From the NCBI RefSeq assembly GCF_000988205.1, contig NZ_LAYQ01000004.1:1-64000 (forward strand): 64,000 bases of DNA. The letters run 5' to 3'. Below, piece by piece: positions 10,388 through 18,781 of this stretch. The position numbers were made by a program, and so were the translations under genes. The notes beneath the pieces were generated by a model, which saw nothing but the letters and a program-made list of their open reading frames with translations, was not told where the DNA came from and searched no databases. Position 1 is the first letter of the stretch. The number at the start of each line of letters is the position of its first letter. The DNA comes from Corynebacterium minutissimum. GTDB taxonomy: Bacteria > Actinomycetota > Actinomycetes > Mycobacteriales > Mycobacteriaceae.

Positions 10388-11575
10388 TTAGCGGAAACGC
10401 TTCGGCACATCCGGCTCCCCCAGCGTCAGCATCAGGCGGTTAGCCCAGTTGAAGAACGCGGTGGAGTTGATGACATCGATGATGGCTAGGGTATCGAATC
10501 CCACGGACTCGAGGCGTTCAACGTGGGAGGCGTCGAAGGCAAAGGGTGACTCGGTCAGGGCCAGGGCGGCATCGCGAATGGCGGACCACTGCGCCGAGCC
10601 CAGGTCAGCGGAAACGCCTTCCTCGAGCAGGCGGTCAATCGCCGCGGCGTCACCGCCCTCTTCCTTGGCGCGCTGCTGGTGCACCGACGCGCAGTACTCG
10701 CAACCGTTGAGACGCGATACCACCGTGGCGGCCAGCTCACGCTCGGCGCGGCCGAGGCCGCCGTCGGTGTTGTAGAAGATGTCCAGGTCCGTGAGCGTGC
10801 GCGCCTTGAGCGCTGCTGGGTCGCGGGCTAGCAGGCGGAAGTACTCCATGTCGATGCGCTCGGGCTTAATCAGCGCATCACGCTGCGCGTCCGTGAACTC
10901 CTCCTTCGGCTGCGGCGGCACCCAGGGCTTCCAGCCCAGCGAGTGCGCCACGAAGCCCTGCGGCTTGGCGACGTCCGGCACCAACGTCCCCTCCCCCGGC
11001 ACCCACTCCGGGGTCTGGGTGGGGCGCGGCGCCTCAGTCACGGGCGCGGGCTGCGCGGCACCGGCAAGCACGGAGAGGCCGTACACCACGCGCAGCTGGA
11101 AGGATAGGAAGCTGACCAGCTGCGCCAGCGTCACGATGTCATCGTTGGACCACCCGGCCGCCTGCAGGTGACCAATCGCAGCCGGGGAGGCGTCCTTGGG
11201 GTGGAAGACCAGAAGGTGGGCGAAGTCAAGGGCGGCGGCGAGGCGCGGTGGGCCCTCGAAAAGCGTGAAACCGCCCTCGATGTACGGGCCGGTGGTGATG
11301 CCGTGCTCCACCGCGCGGGCTATCGCGGCGGCGAGCTCCTCCGACTCCTCCGCCAGCAGGTCAGAATAAAAGGCGACGGCAGGAGCCGCCTGATACACGC
11401 CCGCAACAAACGTCGCGATAGCGTAGCGCTCCGCATAGCTAAACGTGCCGGGCGCTGAAGGCTCGAGGAGCGCGGCGAAGGAGGCTTGTGCGTTCTCCTT
11501 TGCTTCGGGCCGGCGCTCGCGCAGCTGAGCCACGTCTCCCTCAACACCCGCCAACAGGTTTATGATGTCTGCCAT
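10388..11575 (-). CDS. fused carboxymuconolactone-decarboxylase/alkylhydroperoxidase-like protein (Avi_7170 + Avi_7169 type)
   Basis: The 395-residue protein contains two AhpD-fold halves. Residues 1-180 resemble the CMD family named for Avi_7170; residues about 230-395 resemble the peroxidase-like family named for Avi_7169, with the redox motif CEYCASVH in the second half. A proline-rich linker joins them. As I recall, these are separate neighbouring genes in proteobacteria, next to the KPN_01854-type transporter. A disulfide-linked peroxide-reducing or thiol-handling role is likely from CxxC, but no reaction is established. The start follows AAAGGA in the operon. Confidence 0.8.
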   Translation of the reverse strand: MADIINLLAGVEGDVAQLRERRPEAKENAQASFAALLEPSAPGTFSYAERYAIATFVAGVYQAAPAVAFYSDLLAEESEELAAAIARAVEHGITTGPYIEGGFTLFEGPPRLAAALDFAHLLVFHPKDASPAAIGHLQAAGWSNDDIVTLAQLVSFLSFQLRVVYGLSVLAGAAQPAPVTEAPRPTQTPEWVPGEGTLVPDVAKPQGFVAHSLGWKPWVPPQPKEEFTDAQRDALIKPERIDMEYFRLLARDPAALKARTLTDLDIFYNTDGGLGRAERELAATVVSRLNGCEYCASVHQQRAKEEGGDAAAIDRLLEEGVSADLGSAQWSAIRDAALALTESPFAFDASHVERLESVGFDTLAIIDVINSTAFFNWANRLMLTLGEPDVPKRFR

Positions 11576-11602
11576 GAATTAATCCTTTCGTTTTCGCCCA
11601 GG

Positions 11603-13249
11603 CTACAGGCCCAGGTTGAGGTCGCCGGCGCGGTAGCGCGAGCCGGGGATGGCCTCGATGAGCTTCCGGGTAAACGGTGACTGCGGGTTGCTGAAGACCT
11701 CTGCCGTAGGCCCGCACTCCACCTGCTGGCCCTTCGAGAGCACCGATACGGTATCGGAGATTTGGTTGACCACCGCGAGGTCGTGCGAGATGAAAATGTA
11801 GGTCAGACCGAGCTCCTCCTGCAGCCGGGCCAGCAGCCGCAGAATCTGGGCCTGCACGGTGACGTCGAGGGCGGAGACTGCCTCGTCGAGGATGACCAGC
11901 TCCGGCTCTACAATCATGGCGCGGGCAATCGCCACGCGCTGGCGCTGACCGCCGGAGAGCTCGCGCGGACGGCGGTCGTAGTAGTCCGGGTTCAGCGCCA
12001 CCAGGTCCAAGAACTCCTTGGCCTTTTCCTTGGCCGCGCTTGCACGCTCCCCCTTCAAATTCCGCAGCGGCTCCGCCACCGTCTGGCCAATCGTCTGCTT
12101 GGGGTCCAGGGAGCCATAGGGGTTCTGGTAGACCAGCTGGATGTTGTTGCGCTCTTCGCGCAAGGCCTTACCGCGCAGACCCACGATGTCGCGCCCGCCG
12201 ACGGTGATGTTGCCCGATGTCGGGGTGTTGAACATGGCGATGCTGCGCCCCGTCGTGGTCTTGCCGGAGCCGGATTCGCCCACGATGGCGTGGGTCGAGC
12301 CCTTGGCCACGGTGAAGGAGATGTCATCGACCGCGGTGAAGTCGCCGAAACGCTGGGTCAGGCCCTCGACGCGCACTAGGGGCTCGACCGCCGCGCGGTC
12401 AGTGATTGCGTTGGCCTTAGCTGCGGCGCCGGCGTCGGCGACGGTGAGGGAGGGGGCGTCGGCAAGCAGGCGTTTGGTGTAGTCGTGGCGCGGGTTCGTC
12501 AGCACCGTGGCGGCTAGGCCCTCCTCGCGCAGCTGGCCGGACTCCATGACCACGACGCGGTCGGCGCGGTCACCGGCCACGGCGAGGTCGTGGGTAATGA
12601 AGAGGATGCCCATGCCGAGCTCCGCGCGCATGTCATCGAGGAGGTCGAGGATGATCTTCTGCACGGTGACATCGAGCGCGGAGGTCGGCTCGTCGGCGAT
12701 GATGAGGTCGGGCTCCAGCGCCACAGCGGCGGCGATGAGCACGCGTTGCTTCATGCCGCCGGACAGCTCGTGCGGGTACTGGTGATAGCGGCGCGCAGGG
12801 TCATCGATGCCGACGCGCTCCAGCAACTCCAACGCCTTTGCCTTGCGCTCGGCCGCAGTACCAACCTTGTGGATGCGCAGCCCCTCCTCCACCGAGGCGC
12901 CGATGGTCTGGACTGGGTTGAGGGAGTTGTTCGGGTTCTGCGGGATCAGCCCGATGCGTCGCCCACGCAGCTCACGCCACTCGCGGCGACGCAGCGAAGT
13001 GATATCGCGGCCATCGAAGGTGATGGTTCCGGCATCGATGGTGGCATTCGAGGGCAGCAAGCCGATGGCTGCCATGGCGGAGGTGGTCTTACCGGAGCCG
13101 GACTCGCCCACGATGGCGGTCATCTGCCCCGGATGCACCTCGAGGTTGACGCCTTGCACGGCGGAAACGTCACCACCTGCGGTCGAATAGGACACGTTCA
13201 GATCCCGCACGCTGAGCAGGGGCTGCGCTGCATTTTTTATAACAGTCAT
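11603..13249 (-). CDS. peptide/nickel-type ABC transporter, duplicated ATP-binding protein
   Basis: The 548-residue protein holds two complete nucleotide-binding domains: Walker A GESGSGKTT twice, signatures ELSGGMKQRV and ELSGGQRQRV, and Walker B IIADEPTSALD and VILDEAVSALD. This is a DppD-DppF fusion that powers import through the two permeases encoded just upstream in the operon. The second Walker B segment has Ala in place of the usual Pro/Thr (EAVSALD), a tolerated variant. The start ATG lies one base after the permease stop, implying translational coupling. Confidence 0.93.
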   Translation of the reverse strand: MTVIKNAAQPLLSVRDLNVSYSTAGGDVSAVQGVNLEVHPGQMTAIVGESGSGKTTSAMAAIGLLPSNATIDAGTITFDGRDITSLRRREWRELRGRRIGLIPQNPNNSLNPVQTIGASVEEGLRIHKVGTAAERKAKALELLERVGIDDPARRYHQYPHELSGGMKQRVLIAAAVALEPDLIIADEPTSALDVTVQKIILDLLDDMRAELGMGILFITHDLAVAGDRADRVVVMESGQLREEGLAATVLTNPRHDYTKRLLADAPSLTVADAGAAAKANAITDRAAVEPLVRVEGLTQRFGDFTAVDDISFTVAKGSTHAIVGESGSGKTTTGRSIAMFNTPTSGNITVGGRDIVGLRGKALREERNNIQLVYQNPYGSLDPKQTIGQTVAEPLRNLKGERASAAKEKAKEFLDLVALNPDYYDRRPRELSGGQRQRVAIARAMIVEPELVILDEAVSALDVTVQAQILRLLARLQEELGLTYIFISHDLAVVNQISDTVSVLSKGQQVECGPTAEVFSNPQSPFTRKLIEAIPGSRYRAGDLNLGL

Positions 13250-13250
13250 G

Positions 13251-14105
13251 TTAGGCCTCCACGGGGAAGTTCTGGGACAGGCGGTTGGCGGACATCACCA
13301 CGGCGACCAGCGCAATGCCGGGCAGGATGATGAGCCACCAGGCGGTGGCCATGAAGTCGCGGCCCTCGGCGATAATGAGGCCCCATTCCGGAGTGGGTGG
13401 CGGGGCGCCGTAGCCCAGGAAGCCGAGGATGGACAGCTGCAGGATCGCGGTGCCGAACTGCAGGGTAGCCAGGGCGATAACCGGAGTGAGTGAATTGGGA
13501 AGGATGTGGCGGAAGAGCACGGTGGCGTGGGTGGCGCCAGCGCCGTATGCGGCCTCGATGTAGTCCGAGCTGGCCACGGTGATCACCTGGGAGCGAGCTA
13601 GGCGCGCGAAGGTCGCGACCGAGGTCGCGCCGACGGCCACCGCCGCTTGCACGGAGCCGAAGCCCAGCACGATGATGATCGACAGCGACAGCAGGATGCC
13701 GGGGATGGACAGCAGCACGTCGACGACGCGCATGAGCACGCTATCCACCGCTCCTCGCAGGGAGCCGGCGAGAAGACCGATCAGCGTCCCGACGACGAGG
13801 CCGACAGCCACGGCGATCAGCGCGCCGAGGAGCGACTGGCGAGCACCGTAGACGATGCGCGCGTAGAGATCTCGGCCCACCGCGTCCGTTCCCATGAGGT
13901 GGCCGGACTCCCCCGGCGCCAACAGGGCTACGTCGGTGCCCGCGTACGGGTCAGCCGAGGTAAACAGGCTCGGGAACAGGGCGGCCAAGAACGCCACCGC
14001 GAGGACGATAATGGCGATGACGGAACCCGGCGCGAGCCATGGGTTGGCCTGCCCCGCGGGAGCGCGGCGCGAGGTTCGCAGGGGTTTGGTGAACGTCACA
14101 CTCAT
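13251..14105 (-). CDS. peptide/nickel-type ABC transporter permease (DppC-like)
   Basis: The 284-residue membrane protein has an N-terminal helix, a periplasm-type loop with HLMGTDAVGRDLYARI and about five further helices, the layout of DppC/OppC permeases. The coupling loop is around EAAYGAGATHATVLFRHILP. ATG 14105 overlaps the stop of the preceding permease by four bases (ATGA). It should pair with the other permease to form the channel. Confidence 0.93.
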   Translation of the reverse strand: MSVTFTKPLRTSRRAPAGQANPWLAPGSVIAIIVLAVAFLAALFPSLFTSADPYAGTDVALLAPGESGHLMGTDAVGRDLYARIVYGARQSLLGALIAVAVGLVVGTLIGLLAGSLRGAVDSVLMRVVDVLLSIPGILLSLSIIIVLGFGSVQAAVAVGATSVATFARLARSQVITVASSDYIEAAYGAGATHATVLFRHILPNSLTPVIALATLQFGTAILQLSILGFLGYGAPPPTPEWGLIIAEGRDFMATAWWLIILPGIALVAVVMSANRLSQNFPVEA

Positions 14106-15081
14106 GAGCGCACCGTCCTTTCTTCAGTGGCGGCAGCGCGGCGTTTCGGGGAACCGGCGCGCAGGCGGGGATCCAGTACCGGGTAGAGCAGATCCACGAC
14201 GAGGTTGATGATGATGTAGGAAGTTGCGGCGATGAGAACCACCGCCAGCAGCACCGGGGTATCGCGGTTAGCCACCGCTTGGGCCACCATGTATCCCAAG
14301 CCGGTGCGGCCGAAGACGGTCTCGGTCACCACGGCACCGCCGACGAGCTCACCGAAGAGCAGGCCCGCCATGGTCAATGTGGGCAGCAGCGAATTACGCA
14401 AGACGGTGCGCCAGAAGATCCAGGACTCCGAAGCACCACGGGCGCGCACCGCTTGGACGAAGGGCCGCGATTGCGTCTCGTCGATGGAGCGAATCAGCAC
14501 CTGAATCAACGGCGCAGCCATGGGCACCGACAACGTCAGAGTGGGCAGGATGAGGCCTTCGACGGACCCGGGTTCGATAACACGCACCCAGCCCAGCTGG
14601 AAGGAGAAGAACTGGATGAGCAGGATGGCAATCCAGAAGCCGGGCAGCGAGACCATGAAGGAAGGCAGGCCCCGGAAGAAGGAACCGATAGCACCGAGCC
14701 CCGGCAGCGTGGCGAGGAAGGCCACGAGCACGGCCACGATGAGCGCCACGCCGATGGCGCTGATGGCAAGGATGAGGGTGTGGGGAAGGGCGTCGGCAAG
14801 CAGCGTGGCTACCGGGGCGCCCGACTGCGTGGAGTTGCCAAAGTGCCCGGTGAGGAAGCCACCCAGGGACGTGAAGTACTGCACCACAAGCGGCTTGTCC
14901 GCGCCCATCTCATCCCGAATGGCATCAATCTCCGCTGGGATAGGCCCAGGGCGGGATCGCCGAATCGCGACTGCACGGCATCCGACGGCAGCGCCGAAAG
15001 AAGCAGGAAGGCCACGGTGTAAGTAATGAGCAGCACGAGGAGGGCCTGTCCGATGCGGCTGAAGATCTGGCGGGTTGTCAT
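14102..15081 (-). CDS. peptide/nickel-type ABC transporter permease (DppB-like), frame broken near 14938
   Basis: From ATG 15081 the protein begins with a DppB-type first helix and reads to FGDPALGLS. The frame then fails, and the adjacent frame continues AEIDAIRDEMGADKPLVVQYF through the rest of the permease. Restoring one base in the GGG run 14937-14939 (C on the coding strand) gives LSPAEIDAIR, exactly the family pattern. The intact product would be about 326 residues. Because it lies in an otherwise perfect operon, an assembly error is more likely than inactivation. Confidence 0.87.
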
Positions 15082-16722
15082 CTATTTTTCCTCCTCATCC
15101 GATGGCGCGGCGTCGATGCTGACCTCGTAGAACCACGGGCGCGCTACCGATTCCGGGCTAAAGCCAGTGATGCCCGGTCGCACGGCGTAGACCACAGGTT
15201 CCTCGAAGAGCGGAAGCACGTAGGCCTGCTCAGTGAGGTAGTCCTGGACCTCTTCCGTGGCCTTGATGCGGCCTTCTTTGTCGGGGGTGTCGAGGACGGC
15301 GTCGAGAAGCTCCTGCAGGTGTTCGTCGATGGGATTGCCCTCTGCGTCCTGGTTGAGGAAGGCATCGCGGTTGTTGATGCCGTAGAGCGAGGTGATGACG
15401 TCGTAGTCGGCGCGGCCCACCATCGAGTGGTAGATCTGCACCTTGTTGATGTCCTTGGCATCGGCGTTCTGGGTGGCCTGGTCGCCGGCGTTGACCTGGA
15501 TGCCAATGCCCAGGGCGCGCAGCTGGTCCTGGACCATGGTCATGACTTCCTTGGAGCGCGGCTGCGGCAAGGCGGTGTTGGTGCGCAGGACGAGACGCTG
15601 GCCGTCCTTGACGCGGATGCCATCGGGGCCGGGCTCCCAGCCGGCCTCGTCGAGGAGGCGCTTGGATTCCTCGGGGTCGAAGGTATAGGCGGCGGACTGG
15701 TCCTTGTAGGCCAGGCCAGTCTCGGCCACCGTCGAGGTGGCGAGCGGGTAAGACTCGGAGAAGAGCACGCGGAGGATCTCCTCGCGGTCCACGCCGTGGA
15801 TGATGGCCTCGCGCACGCGCTTATCGTGCAGCAACGGGTGATCGAAGCGGAAGGCGAATTGGTTGTTCATGGAGTTCGTGCCGCGGGCAATGATGTTGAT
15901 GCCCTGTTCCTCAAGCAGCGGCTCCTGCGGAGCGGAGATCTGGCGAGCGATATCGGCCTGGCCGGAAAGGATTGCTCCGGTGCGCACGGATTCCTCGGCA
16001 GCGAGGATGTAGTGGACGCCGTCGATCTCCGCACGGCCTTGGTGCTTGACTGCCGGCGGGGCCCAGTCATAGTCCTCGCGGGTCTTAAGCTTAAGGTCGG
16101 TGCCGATTTCTTCCGACTCCACTACGAAGGGCCCGGAGCCGATGACGTTGACCGCGTTGCCAGGGCCAAAGCCTTCGTTGTCCAAGGCCAGCGTGGAATC
16201 GGAGAGCAGGCCGGCGTTATAGGCGGAGGTGGCTTGGAGGAAACCCGGGGAGGGCTGAGTGAAGTAGAACTTCACGGTGTCCTCGTCCACGACTTCGCCG
16301 CGGTCATAGTTGGCGATCTGCTCGGAGCTGGTCAGCGTGCGGGATTTGTCACCGCGCCCGAAGAGATCGAAGTTGGCCACGACGTTCTCGGCGGTCAAAG
16401 GAGAGCCATCGGAGTAGGTCACGTCGGTGCGGATAGTAAACGTGTACTCCGTGGCATCCTCGTTAACCTTGGGCATCTCCGTGGCGATCCACGGCGAGAG
16501 CTCGAGGGTCTCGGGGTCTTGGTAGAGGAGGCGGTCGGTCAGCTGGTTGACCACGCCACCGTTGGGGTAGAAGCCCGCGGCCGGCGGGTAGAGCGTGCGG
16601 AAGAACTGCGGCTCGAGGTAGGTAAGGACGTTGTCCTCCCCTTCCGGCCGGTCCGCAGCAGAGCAGCCCGCTAGGGCAAGGGCTGCTGCCAAGGTGGCGG
16701 CGAGTGCGCGTAGAGTTTTCAC
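15082..16722 (-). CDS. ABC transporter substrate-binding lipoprotein, KPN_01854-like
   Basis: The 546-residue protein starts at GTG 16722 (GAAAG six bases upstream) and has a signal peptide ending in a lipobox (LALAGC). The rest is an SBP_bac_5 fold, with VTYSDGSPLTAENVVANF and RVREAIIHGVDREEI. The family binds peptides, nickel chelates and other small solutes. Its company (CMD-type protein, FAD/NAD(P) enzyme) matches the KPN_01854 subgroup as I remember it. It is the first gene of the operon 16722-9695. The divergent upstream region carries an McbR box, so the ligand may be a sulfur compound. Confidence 0.85.
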   Translation of the reverse strand: MKTLRALAATLAAALALAGCSAADRPEGEDNVLTYLEPQFFRTLYPPAAGFYPNGGVVNQLTDRLLYQDPETLELSPWIATEMPKVNEDATEYTFTIRTDVTYSDGSPLTAENVVANFDLFGRGDKSRTLTSSEQIANYDRGEVVDEDTVKFYFTQPSPGFLQATSAYNAGLLSDSTLALDNEGFGPGNAVNVIGSGPFVVESEEIGTDLKLKTREDYDWAPPAVKHQGRAEIDGVHYILAAEESVRTGAILSGQADIARQISAPQEPLLEEQGINIIARGTNSMNNQFAFRFDHPLLHDKRVREAIIHGVDREEILRVLFSESYPLATSTVAETGLAYKDQSAAYTFDPEESKRLLDEAGWEPGPDGIRVKDGQRLVLRTNTALPQPRSKEVMTMVQDQLRALGIGIQVNAGDQATQNADAKDINKVQIYHSMVGRADYDVITSLYGINNRDAFLNQDAEGNPIDEHLQELLDAVLDTPDKEGRIKATEEVQDYLTEQAYVLPLFEEPVVYAVRPGITGFSPESVARPWFYEVSIDAAPSDEEEK

Positions 16723-16771
16723 GGTAATGCTTTCAGAAAGTAGATAGTCGGTGTGCAGTGCGTCTCTGGAT

Positions 16772-16800
16772 TTAACACAACGCATACTGAGCGGTATTAT
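16772..16800 (+). promoter_or_regulatory. sigma-A-type promoter of the FAD/NAD(P) gene
   Basis: TTAACA (16772-16777) and TATTAT (16795-16800) are separated by 17 bases. Transcription would start near 16807, giving a 5' leader of about 35 bases before ATG 16842. Confidence 0.65.
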
Positions 16801-16805
16801 TCCAC

Positions 16806-16821
16806 TAGACAGCACAGTCTA
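16806..16821. promoter_or_regulatory. McbR (sulfur metabolism repressor) binding box
   Basis: The sequence TAGAC-AGCACA-GTCTA is an exact match to the McbR operator TAGAC-N6-GTCTA known from C. glutamicum, where it represses methionine, cysteine and sulfur-source genes. It covers the predicted start point of the FAD gene transcript and lies about 85 bases upstream of the divergent transporter operon, so it could control both. Confidence 0.75.
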
Positions 16822-16841
16822 AAAGTTTGAGGTTGATTTAT

Positions 16842-18731
16842 ATGCCCGCCATCGCCATCGTCGGGGCCGGCCCGCGTGGTATCTCGCTGGTCGAGCGCCT
16901 CGCAGCCCACCTGCGCGCGACCCCCCTTCATTCACCCCTGCGGCTCCACATCATCGACGATGCCCCGCTGGGCGCTGGCCGCATTTGGGATACCGAGCAG
17001 ACCCGCACGCTGTGCATGAACACGTTGGCTGGCGCGGTCACGTTGTTTACCGAGCCCGGCTCCACGACCACCGCGCCGGTACTTGAAGGCCCCATCCTCT
17101 ACGAGTGGATTCAGCTTCTGCGCGGCGAGCGCCCCTCCATCTCCCCCGCCAAGCTGGAGCTCTACGATTCCCACCCGCCGCGCGAGGGGCTTGCTGCCTC
17201 TTTTGCCGAGGAACTCGCGCAGACCCGCCCGGAATCCAACCCCTCCCGCGCGCTCTACGGCGCCTACCTGGAGTGGGTCTTCGAGGTTGCGCTAGCTCAG
17301 CTGCCGGAGAGCGTGGACGTCGTCCAGCACCGCGCCCGCGCGCTGTCCGTGGAGGAGCACGGTGAGCAGGACGCCATCAAGCTTTCGGACGGCACTACCG
17401 TCACCGCCGACGCCACCGTCCTGGCCTATGGCTGGCAGGTGCCTGCGTTGAACGAATCCGAGCGCGCACTGGCGGAGGCTGCGGATTCCGGCCTGCACTG
17501 GGTGCGCCCGGATAACCCCGTGGAGCAGCCGGTGTCTGAGGTCCCTGCGGGCGAGAAGGTCCTGGTCCGCGGCCTGGGCATGGGCTTCTTCGATGTCATG
17601 GCGCTGCTCACCATCGACCGCGGTGGTGAATTTGTGGAGGATCCCTCCACGCGCTCCGGGCTGCGCTACGAGCCCAGCGGTGAGGAGCCGCACTTCATCG
17701 TCTCCTCCGGCCGCGGCTACCCTTATATCCCGAAGTCGGAATACCACGCGCTGCCACCGAAAGCCGCGCTGACCCGCTTCCGCGCCGCGGTCGCCGCGCT
17801 CGATCCGGAGGCGGAGCTGGACTTCGGAACGCAGCTGCTGCCGCACATCCTGCGCGATGCCTACGCCGAGTACTACGAGAACCAAGCGCGGGTGGCACCG
17901 GATGCCCTGCAGCGTCCGCTCGAGGATATCCTCGACACGATTGATTCCACGGAGCTCACTGCCCCGGATCTTCGGGGCATGGCGGATCAGCTGCGCGTCG
18001 CGCTCGACGGCGCATCGACTGAGCCGCTCGACCTGGCGCACTGGGCGCACCCGCTGGCGGATTTCGATGGCACTGAGAACGCCGAGCTCACCGAGTACAT
18101 CGCCGAGGGCCTCGCCCGCGATATCCGGGAGGCCGTCGCCGCCGCCGATTCCCCGCTGAAGTCCGCACTGTGGGCCATCTCGGCCGCGCGCAAGCCCTCC
18201 TCCATCGCCGGCTCGGAGGGCCGGATGACGTGGGAGTCCCGCACCAGCACCTACAAGGAGTTCATGGCCTTTGGGCAGATGGTGGGCTCCGGCCCGCCGC
18301 TCTTCCGCACCCGTCAGCTGCTCGCGCTTGTCGACGCCGGCCTCGTCACCTTCCTAGGCCAACGCCCCCAGCTGGAGATCGGCGAGAAGTTCACGCTGCG
18401 CACCGCGCTCGGCGAAGCTTCCTCCACCTGGCTTATCGACGCCTGGATGCACTCCCCCGATGTCCGCCGCACCGGCGATCCACTCGCGGTGTCCCTCAAC
18501 GGGCGCGTGCGTGCCTTCGTCGACCACGGCCAGGCCACCGGTTCGCCGGAGACGACGTGGAACCGACGCGTGGTCAACCCGGGCGGCACCGAAGACCCGC
18601 GCCTGCACATCGTCGGCATCCCCACCTATGCGCAGTGGCCGGATACCACCATTTCCCCGATGCCCGGCACCGATCCGCTCATGCTGCAGGAAACCGACCG
18701 CACGGCCGGCTCTCTGCTCAACGCTCTCTAA
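16842..18731 (+). CDS. FAD/NAD(P)-binding oxidoreductase (NAD_binding_9 type)
   Basis: The 629-residue protein begins with a dinucleotide-binding motif (AIVGAGPRGISLVERL) and has the HIIDDAPLGAGRIWD stretch of the FAD/NAD(P)-binding domain family often linked to monooxygenase or siderophore-type enzymes. Further landmarks are VLVRGLGMGFFDVMALL near residue 245 and SSGRGYPYIPKSEYHALPPK near 290. ATG 16842 lies nine bases after GAGG; an upstream TTG at 16827 is not needed. It is divergent from the transporter operon, shares its control region and carries an McbR box. It probably oxidises the imported compound, but this is inferred from context only. Confidence 0.78.
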   Translation: MPAIAIVGAGPRGISLVERLAAHLRATPLHSPLRLHIIDDAPLGAGRIWDTEQTRTLCMNTLAGAVTLFTEPGSTTTAPVLEGPILYEWIQLLRGERPSISPAKLELYDSHPPREGLAASFAEELAQTRPESNPSRALYGAYLEWVFEVALAQLPESVDVVQHRARALSVEEHGEQDAIKLSDGTTVTADATVLAYGWQVPALNESERALAEAADSGLHWVRPDNPVEQPVSEVPAGEKVLVRGLGMGFFDVMALLTIDRGGEFVEDPSTRSGLRYEPSGEEPHFIVSSGRGYPYIPKSEYHALPPKAALTRFRAAVAALDPEAELDFGTQLLPHILRDAYAEYYENQARVAPDALQRPLEDILDTIDSTELTAPDLRGMADQLRVALDGASTEPLDLAHWAHPLADFDGTENAELTEYIAEGLARDIREAVAAADSPLKSALWAISAARKPSSIAGSEGRMTWESRTSTYKEFMAFGQMVGSGPPLFRTRQLLALVDAGLVTFLGQRPQLEIGEKFTLRTALGEASSTWLIDAWMHSPDVRRTGDPLAVSLNGRVRAFVDHGQATGSPETTWNRRVVNPGGTEDPRLHIVGIPTYAQWPDTTISPMPGTDPLMLQETDRTAGSLLNAL

Positions 18732-18781
18732 TCAGGCACAGCGCATGCGCCGAGGCTCGAAACCTTAGCGCTGCGGCGGTT

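Noticed and set aside
15319..16674. 451-codon open frame opposite the substrate-binding protein
   Set aside because: Shadow of a well-supported lipoprotein gene; repeats of Val/Gly/Asp typical of antisense frames.
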